Of a DNA stretch of 64,000 nt, positions 53,165-60,961 are shown piece by piece; within the stretch, counting starts at the first letter, position 1; every line of letters begins with the position of its first letter. Source of the DNA: MED-G105 sp039814575 (GTDB taxonomy: Bacteria; Pseudomonadota; Alphaproteobacteria; Caulobacterales; Parvularculaceae). The position numbers and the translations under genes were made by a program. The stretch is taken from the NCBI GenBank assembly GCA_039814575.1, contig JBCCAY010000002.1, positions 186,001 to 250,000 on the forward strand. Direction: 5' to 3'. A model generated the notes under the pieces. It searched no databases. It was not told where the DNA came from and saw only the letters and a program-made list of their open reading frames with translations.

Positions 53165-56100
53165 CTAAGCTTTAGTGCGTTCCACCAGTTCAGCAAGTTT
53201 CTGGGTGAACAGCGTCAGTTTGCCGACGCCAATGCCGGCGCTGAGCTCCAGGCTCGCCACATAATCCTCAAGCTGAACAATCTGCGGATCGTTCGCTTCC
53301 ATCCATTGACCAATGAGTTCGCCGAGCCAAGCGGACGCTTGGCCTTCCGGCTCCTGGTCGGCGAAGGCGGCGGCGTTCTTCGTCAGCGCCGCCTGTTGCG
53401 CAACTAGGTCGTCGGTCAGACGCCGCATGGCCATGCGATCATAGTGATGGTCGAGAATTTGGCGGCGCGCTTTATTGCGGGCCTTTTCAATACGGAAGGC
53501 GTCGCCAATGGCGAAGAAGAGGGCGCCGGCGTTCGTCGTCGACCAACCCGTTTGCCGCGCGAGGTTTACCACAGGGAAGCTGTATTCAAGCGTCGGAATA
53601 AGCGCCGCATCGGCGGCCAGCGCTGCCGGTGCGCCCGCTTCTTTCCAGCCGGCGATGCGCTCGTTCAAGGCTTCCGCCGCAGCCGGCGTTAAGATCTTCG
53701 GCGCCGCTGCTTTTAGTTCGGCGACAGGCCCTTTGTATTGATCGACAAGGCCTTTGACGCCCTGTTTCTCAAGCGTGTTCGACGCTTCGACATCGCGCAG
53801 GATTTGATAAATCTGCTCCGCGACGAGCGTTGACGACGCCGTGTAAAGATCGTTTTGCAGTGCGGCCGACGCCTTATTGTCGAGGGCGTCGACGGCTTTT
53901 GAGAAACCGCCAAGATCCAAAATCTGCCGCGCGCCTTCAAAGGCGAGGGTGATTTGCGGTAAACGCCCGCCGGTGGCTTCCGCCGCGCGCTGGGCGAACG
54001 TGGCGCCGCACATATCGACCATATCATTGGAGAGGCGCGTTGCGATGATTTCACGGCGCAGACGGTGTTTCACGAGCGGCGCGGTGTAGCCGTGCAGGGC
54101 TTTCGGGAAGTACGCGTAAAGCTCTTTTTCGAACGCTGGATCATCGGGCGCCGATGACGCGACGAGTTCGTCGAAGATCTGCATTTTGCCATAGGCGAGG
54201 AGCACGGATAATTCCGGCCGCGACAAGCCTTCACCGGCTTTTTTCATCACCGCTAAGCGTTTCTCATCCGGAAGGTCTTCGAGTCCCCGGTCAAGTCTGC
54301 CTTCCGTTTCGAGCGCCGCCATCATCCGCGCATGGGCGTCAAGATCGCGCGGCGCGGCGGCGTGCATCTGCGTAATCGCTCGCGTCTGCTCGTAATTGTG
54401 TCGCAAAACGAGCGCGGCGACATCGTCCGTCATATCGCTGAGGAGGGCGTCGCGCGCGTCCGTTTTCAGCTCGCCTTTTTCGATGGCGGCTGACAAGAGA
54501 ATTTTGATATTCACTTCGTGGTCGGAGGAATCAACGCCGGCGGAGTTATCGATGGCGTCGGTGTTCACCCGTCCGCCGTTACGCGCAAAGGCGATACGGG
54601 CTTTTTGTGTCAGGCCAAGATTAGCGCCTTCCCCGATCACCTGCATGTTCATGTCTTTGGCGTCGATGCGTACAGGATCGTTCGCTCTGTCGCCGACGCG
54701 CCAGTTTTCTTCGCCGGCGTCTTTGAAGTAGGTGCCGATGCCGCCAAGCCAGAACAGCTCGACTTCGGCCTTTAGAATGGCGCGGATAAGCTCATGCGGC
54801 GTTACCGTCTTGGCGTCGACGCCGAGGAGTTTTTTCATTTCCGGCGACACCGGAATCGACTTTAAGCCGCGCGAGAAAACGCCGCCGCCTTTGGAGATGA
54901 GGGACGCATCATAATCGCCCCAACACGAGCGGGTCAGCTCGAAGAGGCGCTTGCGTTCTTCCCAAGACACCGCTGGGTCTGGGGTCGGATCGATAAAGAT
55001 ATCGCGATGGTCGAAAGCGGCGACGAGCTTGATCTTTTTCGACAACAGCATCCCGTTGCCAAAAACATCACCGGACATATCGCCGACGCCGGCGACCGTG
55101 AAGACTTGCTTCTGGATGTCTTTGCCGATTTCGCGGAAATGGCGTTTCACGGCCTCCCATGCGCCACGGGCGGTGATGCCCATGACTTTGTGGTCATAGC
55201 CGGCCGAACCGCCGGAGGCGAACGCGTCGCCGAGCCAAAATCCGTACTCCGCTGAAACGCCATTGGCGGTGTCGGAGAAGGCAGCCGTGCCTTTGTCAGC
55301 GGCGACGACAAGATAGGGGTCCGGCTCGTCCCAGCAAACGACGTTGTCGGGCGTCACCGTCTCGCCGCCGACAATATTGTCGGTGACATCGAGCAGCCCT
55401 CGGATGAATTCAATATAGGCCGCGCGGCCTTCTTCATAGACCGCTGCACGGTCGCCGCCCGCGGGCAATTGTTTCGGGTAGAAGCACCCTTTCGAGCCCG
55501 CCGGCACGATGACGGCGTTTTTAACGCGTTGGGCTTTGACAAGTCCTAAAACTTCCGTACGGAAATCTTCACGTCTGTCCGACCAGCGTAGTCCGCCGCG
55601 CGCTACCGGGCCGAAGCGTAAATGCACGCCGTCGACGCGTGGACCAGAAACGAAAATCTCCCGGAAGGGTTTCGGATCGGGGATTTCGTCCATCGCGTTC
55701 GAATTGATCTTGAACGAGATGTATGACTTGGCTGCGCCGTCTTTTGCCTTCTGGTAGAAATTCGTTCGCGTCACCGCTTCGAAAAGGTTGAGGAAGCGGC
55801 GAATGATCCGGTCCTCGTCGAGGCTTTCAACGTCTTTGAGAAGCGCTGTAACGGTCTCGATCGCGGCGTTCGCCTCGCGTTCGCGCGCATCTTTGACGGT
55901 CGGGCCCGCTGGATTGAACCGCGCATGGAAAACGGAGATGAGCGCGCGGGCGATCTCAGGGTGCTTAGCGAGCGTTTCCTCAATATAGGCTTTTGAAGCG
56001 GGAAACTCCGTCTGCAGCGCATGGCGCGCCGCAGCCCGTAAGACCGCCGCTTCACGCCAGGTTAGGCCGGCAATTAGGACGAGGGCGTTAAACCCGTCAT

Positions 56101-58063
56101 CTTCGGCGCGGCCGTCAAGAATGGCGGTGAGCGCTTCTTCCAGATTTATCTTAACCGCGTCGAGATCAATGGTTCGACGGGTTTTTTCCTCCGTCCAGAA
56201 ATCATTAATCCAAACCGTGTCGCCGGCTTCCGCCTCGGCTGGTTTGATCTGGTGGCCGTACTCCTGAAGAACATAGAGGCCTATGTTCTCAAGGGTTGGG
56301 ATGAGGTCCGACAAACGATAGGGCGCTTGTTTGCAGTAAAGCTTGATGCCGATGGCGCTCTCGGCCGCGCGCGGGTTGCGGTAAACGCGTAACGTCCGCC
56401 GCGTCGTTTTCATCACTTCTACGACGGCGATATCATCGAGCGCCGCCTTTGGGGCATTGCGTTCCACATAACCGGCATCGAAGGCGTTTTCATATCGCGA
56501 GAAGAGGCCGCGCGGCGCCGCGCCGCTATTGCGACCGCGCATTTCATCTAACAGATCATCGGTCCAGCCGCGGGTGATTTCGCGCAAGCGTTGCGTTAGC
56601 TCTGCAACGCCCGGTCCTTCCGGCGCGCCGGGTTCGATCCCGATAATATAGTGCACGCGCACCAGCGCTGCGTCGCCGAAATGCGGATTGAACGCCGCGA
56701 CGCGCCCGCCGAACGAGTCGCTCAAAAGCGCGCCGATCTCTTCGCGCACAGAGGAAGAGAAGCGATCACGCGGTACAAAGACGAGCGCAGAAACAAAGCG
56801 GTCAAATCGATCGCGGCGTAAGAAGAGCTTCGCGCGGGGGCGTTTGTAAAGGCGCAGAATGCCGAGCGACGCCTCGCGTAAGGAATCGATATCGCCTTGG
56901 AACATCTCATCGCGCGGATAGGTTTCAAGAATGTTGATGACGGCCTTTTCGTTGTGCCCGCCGGGGACAAACCCCGCGGTCTCGGCGATCCGGCGCACTT
57001 TAGCGCTAAGAAGCGGAATATCGGAGGCCGGACGATTATAGGCGTCTGCGGTGAAAAGACCGATAAAGCGATCTTCGCCTGTTACTTGTCCATCGAGGGA
57101 ATAGGTTTTTACGCCGAGATAATCCATATGCACGCGGCGGTGAACGAGCGAACGCAAATTGGCTTTGGCGATCAAAAGCGGCTCGCCCGACTGCATAAAG
57201 TCAAGGACGGCTTCCGACGGACGACCATCATCCGTATAGGTTGATTTCAGAATTTTCCGATCATGGTCCTTAGCGATGCCGAGATCGCCGCTTTCATCGT
57301 GATCAAACGTTATCCCGTTCTTGGTTTGCGCATAGGTGTAGCGACGCACGCCGAGAAACGCGAAGCGATTATCCCAGAGCCATTTCAGGAACTCGATGGA
57401 TTCGCGAAGGTCTTCGCGGTCGACCCCTTGCGGACGCGCGCGCTCCAATTGAGCGATGCAAGAGGCGAGGCGCGCGCGCATCGGCTCCCAGTCTTCAACG
57501 GCCAGGGAGACGTCGTCGAGGACATTGGTGATTTCTTTATGCAGCGCCCCAATTTCGGCCTCGTCCACCGGCGGGTCCATCTCGGCTCGGATAATCGATT
57601 CGCGAATGGGCTGGCCGTCGTCGCCGTCGACGCGCGCGCCCGCGGCGTTGCGGCGAATATCGACGACGGCGTTCAAAAAGAACGAAACCGGCTTGCCCGC
57701 GTCGCTCAAGGCGGCGCTGATCGAATCGACGATGAATGGTTTATCGTCGGTGATGATCTCTAAGACCAAGCGCGAGCGGCGCCAGTTCTCGGATTGGCTG
57801 AGCCGCAAGGTCACCAAGGGGTGACCGGCTTTGCGCGCGGCGCTGTTTTTCCATGTATCAACAGCGCGCTCGAGCAGGGCGGCCGGGTTTTCCCAGCTTT
57901 GATCCTCGCCCGTCGCATAAAAGACGATCTGATGCAGAAGACTTTCAAACGCCGTCGTGATTTTGTTTTTCGCCGTACGCGGCGCGTCTTTATGCTCGGC
58001 GGCGAGAGCGATGACGGTCTGTAGGATTTTCTCGTCGTCAACGGCGTGGAAACCTTCTGGCAT
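53165..58063 (-). CDS. gdhB: NAD-specific glutamate dehydrogenase, 180-kDa type
   Basis: Catabolic enzyme converting glutamate to 2-oxoglutarate and ammonia. The 1632-residue form starts at 58063 (MPEGFHAVDDEK); a longer frame from 58165 adds 34 basic residues and is less likely. The catalytic core lies in the second half: GGLRWSDRREDFRTEVLGLV, VPAGSKGCFYPKQLP, AFNGVSAEYGFWLGDAFASGG-type nucleotide region, and NTDAIDNSAGVDSSDHEVN. The N-terminal half includes ACT-like regulatory segments. Such L-type enzymes are common in alphaproteobacteria. A TTAA-N7-TTAA site lies about 150 nt upstream. Confidence 0.95.
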   Translation of the reverse strand: MPEGFHAVDDEKILQTVIALAAEHKDAPRTAKNKITTAFESLLHQIVFYATGEDQSWENPAALLERAVDTWKNSAARKAGHPLVTLRLSQSENWRRSRLVLEIITDDKPFIVDSISAALSDAGKPVSFFLNAVVDIRRNAAGARVDGDDGQPIRESIIRAEMDPPVDEAEIGALHKEITNVLDDVSLAVEDWEPMRARLASCIAQLERARPQGVDREDLRESIEFLKWLWDNRFAFLGVRRYTYAQTKNGITFDHDESGDLGIAKDHDRKILKSTYTDDGRPSEAVLDFMQSGEPLLIAKANLRSLVHRRVHMDYLGVKTYSLDGQVTGEDRFIGLFTADAYNRPASDIPLLSAKVRRIAETAGFVPGGHNEKAVINILETYPRDEMFQGDIDSLREASLGILRLYKRPRAKLFLRRDRFDRFVSALVFVPRDRFSSSVREEIGALLSDSFGGRVAAFNPHFGDAALVRVHYIIGIEPGAPEGPGVAELTQRLREITRGWTDDLLDEMRGRNSGAAPRGLFSRYENAFDAGYVERNAPKAALDDIAVVEVMKTTRRTLRVYRNPRAAESAIGIKLYCKQAPYRLSDLIPTLENIGLYVLQEYGHQIKPAEAEAGDTVWINDFWTEEKTRRTIDLDAVKINLEEALTAILDGRAEDDGFNALVLIAGLTWREAAVLRAAARHALQTEFPASKAYIEETLAKHPEIARALISVFHARFNPAGPTVKDAREREANAAIETVTALLKDVESLDEDRIIRRFLNLFEAVTRTNFYQKAKDGAAKSYISFKINSNAMDEIPDPKPFREIFVSGPRVDGVHLRFGPVARGGLRWSDRREDFRTEVLGLVKAQRVKNAVIVPAGSKGCFYPKQLPAGGDRAAVYEEGRAAYIEFIRGLLDVTDNIVGGETVTPDNVVCWDEPDPYLVVAADKGTAAFSDTANGVSAEYGFWLGDAFASGGSAGYDHKVMGITARGAWEAVKRHFREIGKDIQKQVFTVAGVGDMSGDVFGNGMLLSKKIKLVAAFDHRDIFIDPTPDPAVSWEERKRLFELTRSCWGDYDASLISKGGGVFSRGLKSIPVSPEMKKLLGVDAKTVTPHELIRAILKAEVELFWLGGIGTYFKDAGEENWRVGDRANDPVRIDAKDMNMQVIGEGANLGLTQKARIAFARNGGRVNTDAIDNSAGVDSSDHEVNIKILLSAAIEKGELKTDARDALLSDMTDDVAALVLRHNYEQTRAITQMHAAAPRDLDAHARMMAALETEGRLDRGLEDLPDEKRLAVMKKAGEGLSRPELSVLLAYGKMQIFDELVASSAPDDPAFEKELYAYFPKALHGYTAPLVKHRLRREIIATRLSNDMVDMCGATFAQRAAEATGGRLPQITLAFEGARQILDLGGFSKAVDALDNKASAALQNDLYTASSTLVAEQIYQILRDVEASNTLEKQGVKGLVDQYKGPVAELKAAAPKILTPAAAEALNERIAGWKEAGAPAALAADAALIPTLEYSFPVVNLARQTGWSTTNAGALFFAIGDAFRIEKARNKARRQILDHHYDRMAMRRLTDDLVAQQAALTKNAAAFADQEPEGQASAWLGELIGQWMEANDPQIVQLEDYVASLELSAGIGVGKLTLFTQKLAELVERTKA

Positions 58064-58211
58064 GACGGGGCGCCTTTTTGCTGTCTTTCCTCTCCGACGC
58101 GAGGGCGCGTCGGCGGTGGGGTTCGTGGATTTCACGCGTAGTCTACAAATGAAACACTTATCCAAGTGTTGACAAGATGCTGAGGCTTCGCGCGTGATCG
58201 GTTTTGCGCGA

Positions 58212-58226
58212 TTAAATTCTTATTAA
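58212..58226. promoter_or_regulatory. CtrA-type box upstream of NAD-GDH
   Basis: TTAA-ATTCTTA-TTAA, exactly the TTAA-N7-TTAA arrangement of the alphaproteobacterial cell-cycle regulator CtrA, in the spacer before the NAD-GDH gene. Binding is inferred from the pattern only. Confidence 0.5.
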
Positions 58227-58324
58227 TAGAGCGCTGCGTGGGCGCGTAACGCCACATAAGCCTTTGCAATGCAAGACAGTGATCCGCGCCTCGCGTCATC
58301 TAAATTTAAATGAGAAGAGCCCTA

Positions 58325-59149
58325 TTAGGCTCGTGTCGCCGCCGCGCTTGGCGCGAGTGTGTTTGCGTCGGCGTCCGTCTTAAGGGGGGCGATCGCGTCT
58401 TCGACAAGGCGCCGTTGCGTGCGCGGGAACCGTTTCAAAGTTTCTTGTGCAATGCGATTGGAACTGAGAAGGGCCGTCGCCGCTCCGGCGCAAACGGTTA
58501 CGACAATCGCGACGCTTAAGAGGCTGAGCCCAAATGTGTTGATTGCGCTCGGCAAGATAAAGAACATGCCTGGCGCTAAAAGACTAATGGCGCTGATACG
58601 GTCTGCTGCGCTAAGCGCCGCTGCTAGCGCCAATCCAGCAGCAAGGAGCGGGATAAGCTGCGCCGAAGCGGCGCCAGGGTGGCCGTCGGGGGAAAGCAAT
58701 ACTGAGCCGGCGCCGATAGCGGCGCTCAAAACGGCGAGGCTCGCGGCGTAGTCGGCCCGCCAGCGAAAAGGTCGCGCAGCGCCGCCAGCGCCAGTGCGAT
58801 AGCCGCGCCGGATCTTTTGGCAGGCATAAAGCGCGGCAAAAACGATGATCGCCCAGACGGCGGCGCGCGTCGGCAACGTTCTGCCGAATAGAACCGCGGC
58901 GAAGACGGCTACGCCAGCCAACAGCCCTAGCGCGGCGGCACTTTTCCGCGACAGCCGGTCGATCAGATGCAGTTCCGCGGCGCGTGAAAACTTCGACGGG
59001 CGGCGCGGCTCCACAGAGGCCGCCGTCTCGTCGAGCAAATTTTGCAGCTCACGCACGGATTTTCCGCCGAGGTCGTCCGCTGGAGAGCCCATCGGCGTTG
59101 CGTCCGACGCTGGCGCGTCATTTTCAAGATCGGCGCGTTTGTCGATCAT
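58325..59149 (-). CDS. Hypothetical multi-pass membrane protein
   Basis: A 274-residue protein. The N-terminal 70 residues are polar and acidic (MIDKRADLENDAP, SVRELQNLLDETA), followed by about six membrane helices at roughly 73-90, 96-112, 133-150, 163-180, 190-205 and 211-230. The C-terminus is polar and alanine-rich. No family recognised. Upstream, its start has a TTAA-N7-TTAA site 44 nt away and two tandem 14-bp repeats. Position between NAD-GDH and a cupin gives no strong functional clue. Confidence 0.7.
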   Translation of the reverse strand: MIDKRADLENDAPASDATPMGSPADDLGGKSVRELQNLLDETAASVEPRRPSKFSRAAELHLIDRLSRKSAAALGLLAGVAVFAAVLFGRTLPTRAAVWAIIVFAALYACQKIRRGYRTGAGGAARPFRWRADYAASLAVLSAAIGAGSVLLSPDGHPGAASAQLIPLLAAGLALAAALSAADRISAISLLAPGMFFILPSAINTFGLSLLSVAIVVTVCAGAATALLSSNRIAQETLKRFPRTQRRLVEDAIAPLKTDADANTLAPSAAATRA

Positions 59150-59192
59150 CGACTGTCCTCGTTACGCAACCGCTAGCAGGCGCGGTGAAGCG

Positions 59193-59207
59193 TTAATAAA
59201 GCGTTAA
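59193..59207. promoter_or_regulatory. CtrA-type box upstream of the membrane protein gene
   Basis: TTAATAAAGCGTTAA, matching TTAA-N7-TTAA exactly, 44 nt upstream of the start codon of the membrane protein gene. The GCGTTAAT unit also repeats directly around it. CtrA binding is inferred from the pattern. Confidence 0.55.
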
Positions 59208-59212
59208 TCGCC

Positions 59213-59240
59213 AGAGCAGTTGCTTGAGAGCAGTTGCTTG
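59213..59240. repeat. Perfect 14-bp tandem duplication
   Basis: AGAGCAGTTGCTTG occurs twice with no gap, immediately upstream of the CtrA-type box relative to the membrane-protein gene. Confidence 0.9.
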
Positions 59241-59524
59241 GGCTGATTTGTGCGAAACGAAAAGAGCGAAAGACGCTGTACGCTCTGCGTTCTGTCGTCG
59301 GCGTCCGGCGGCGGAGGTCGGCTCGCGTCGGTTCTGCCGAGTAGGGGCGTCGTGACGCTGGAACGCAGGCGATTGAGCCTTTGACCGAGACTGAGACGGA
59401 GCGAGCGGCGTCAGTTACGCGTCAATAACGTCATACGTGGTGATGGTCCCAAAGAAGCGACGAGCGCCGACCATCCGTCTGGTGACGGCCTTTGATTAGA
59501 ACGTCCCTCTTGAGACGACGCCGT

Positions 59525-60010
59525 CTAACGCTTTGGCGATAGCGGTCGCGGCGCCCAGTCGGGCGGGGCCATTTCGAAATGCGCAAAGTCAAAGGCCGGG
59601 GCGACGGTGCATCCGACGAGCGTCCAGCGCCCCAGAGGCTCCGCGGTTTGCCAGGCGCGGGGCGGTACGATCGCTTGGGGGCGCTCGCCGGCGCCGAGGT
59701 TCTTGCCGAGGCGAACAGCGCTGGCGTCAACGCCGTTTTCTGAGATCGTGAGGGCGAGCGGTCCGCCGGCGTAGTGGTGCCAAACCTCTGCGGCGTCGAT
59801 GCGATGCCAATGGGAGTATTCGCCGGCTTCCAGGAGATAATAGATCGCCGTTGATGCGCCGCGCCCGTCCTGCCCGCCAGCCTGATCGCGATAAGTTTCA
59901 CTATAATGCCCACCTTCCGGATGCGGACGAAGATCGAGCATTCTAATAATGTCAGCGGCGGATAAGCTGTCCTGTCCCGCTCGAACATCTGGTTGGGAGG
60001 CGTCTGTCAT
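59525..60010 (-). CDS. DUF985 / Cupin_5 domain protein
   Basis: A 161-residue single-domain cupin. The family pattern is clear: RPHPEGGHYSETYRD, STAIYYLLEAGEYSHWHRIDAAEVWHHYAGG and VPPRAWQTAEPLGRWTLVGCTVAPAFDF. The histidines in HWHRIDAAEVWHHY are candidates for metal binding. The biochemical role of DUF985 proteins is not firmly known; several have been suggested to act on sugars. It lies in a minus-strand run with the TPR protein but with a gap of about 90 nt. Confidence 0.9.
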   Translation of the reverse strand: MTDASQPDVRAGQDSLSAADIIRMLDLRPHPEGGHYSETYRDQAGGQDGRGASTAIYYLLEAGEYSHWHRIDAAEVWHHYAGGPLALTISENGVDASAVRLGKNLGAGERPQAIVPPRAWQTAEPLGRWTLVGCTVAPAFDFAHFEMAPPDWAPRPLSPKR

Positions 60011-60102
60011 CCGTTCTGAACGGCCTTTATTGTTGCGCAGGTCAGTTGCGCTGACTGGAGGTTTAGAGACACCGCGGAGATACCGCGTGCGCTATTCATT
60101 CG

Positions 60103-60822
60103 CTATTCCTCGATTGGCGCGCCGGTCTCGTCTGCAGGCGCATAGCGGGCGCGAATATCGATCCCCGCTTGGATGAGCTCGCCGCGCAGAACGAGCGCGT
60201 CGAGGTCAAAGGGATCACGCTTAAGCGCTTCGACAATGTCTTCTGCTGCTTCGAGATCCTTGCCGAGGGCGCGGCGGGCTTTCGCTCTAATGACGTAGGT
60301 TTCCGCCGTCGCAAAATTAGCCGCTTCGGCTTTGCTGGCGGCGTCGGCTGCCGCTTGCCACTCCTCGGCGGCGGCGTATGCTTTGGCTGCAACGATGTGG
60401 ATGTCGCTAAGGTCAGGTTCTAATGACTCCGCCGCTTCGACGGCTTCAATAGCGAAGTCCGGCCGCTCGGCTTCGAGAAACGCGAGCGCGGCGGAGGCGA
60501 GCACGCGCGCCCGCGTTGGGCTTTCACCAGCGCTTGGGCTTTCGCCGAGCTCCATCAGTCGGATCGCGGCGCGTTTCGGGTAACCGGCCGCAAGGTCGGC
60601 GATCGCCAGGCAGTGGACAGCCGGCGCTCCGCCGCCATCTTGCACCCAGGCGCGCGCCCCCGCCCGTCCGATCACTAAGTCGTCGGAGATTAATTCAACG
60701 CAGGCGACGTATTGCGGGTCTTTGCCGCCAAAATCGGTCGGCGCGTCGAACCGCAGATAATCGGGCTCGTACGCCGCTTCTGGCGTCAACAAACCGGCCA
60801 GGGAAACAAGCAACCATTTCAT
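60103..60822 (-). CDS. TPR-repeat protein
   Basis: A 239-residue protein with an N-terminal hydrophobic stretch (MKWLLVSLAGLL), possibly a signal peptide or anchor. The second half has tetratricopeptide-like repeats (ALAFLEAERPDFAIEAVEAAESLEPD, IHIVAAKAYAAAEEWQAAADAASKAE, ARRALGKDLEAAEDIVEALKRDPFD) suited to protein-protein contacts. A central part has two cysteines (YVACVEL, VHCLAIADLAAG). It follows divL on the same strand with 140 nt between. Function unknown; an envelope or periplasmic role is plausible. Confidence 0.8.
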   Translation of the reverse strand: MKWLLVSLAGLLTPEAAYEPDYLRFDAPTDFGGKDPQYVACVELISDDLVIGRAGARAWVQDGGGAPAVHCLAIADLAAGYPKRAAIRLMELGESPSAGESPTRARVLASAALAFLEAERPDFAIEAVEAAESLEPDLSDIHIVAAKAYAAAEEWQAAADAASKAEAANFATAETYVIRAKARRALGKDLEAAEDIVEALKRDPFDLDALVLRGELIQAGIDIRARYAPADETGAPIEE

Positions 60823-60961
60823 AGCGCCCGGAGACTACACGAACCAGGTGAGGTTCGCCACGATCTCATTTGATAAAGCTGATGATCGCCCGCGCGCTAT
60901 GCTGATCGCGCCGTATTCGCTGGGATCAAGCAGGCGGCTTGATCCCGGGGAAGCGTTTCTC

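Larger units (their letters stand above)
59150..59524. other. Spacer between the cupin gene and the membrane protein gene
   Basis: About 375 nt, with the CtrA-type site and the 14-bp tandem repeat at its membrane-protein end. The rest shows no gene or RNA. It presumably holds the membrane-protein gene promoter. Confidence 0.5.

Noticed and set aside
59431..59988. A 185-residue minus-strand frame overlapping the cupin gene
   Set aside because: It lies in another frame of the cupin gene, which shows clear DUF985 motifs; its sequence is low-complexity Arg/Pro/Ser-rich.
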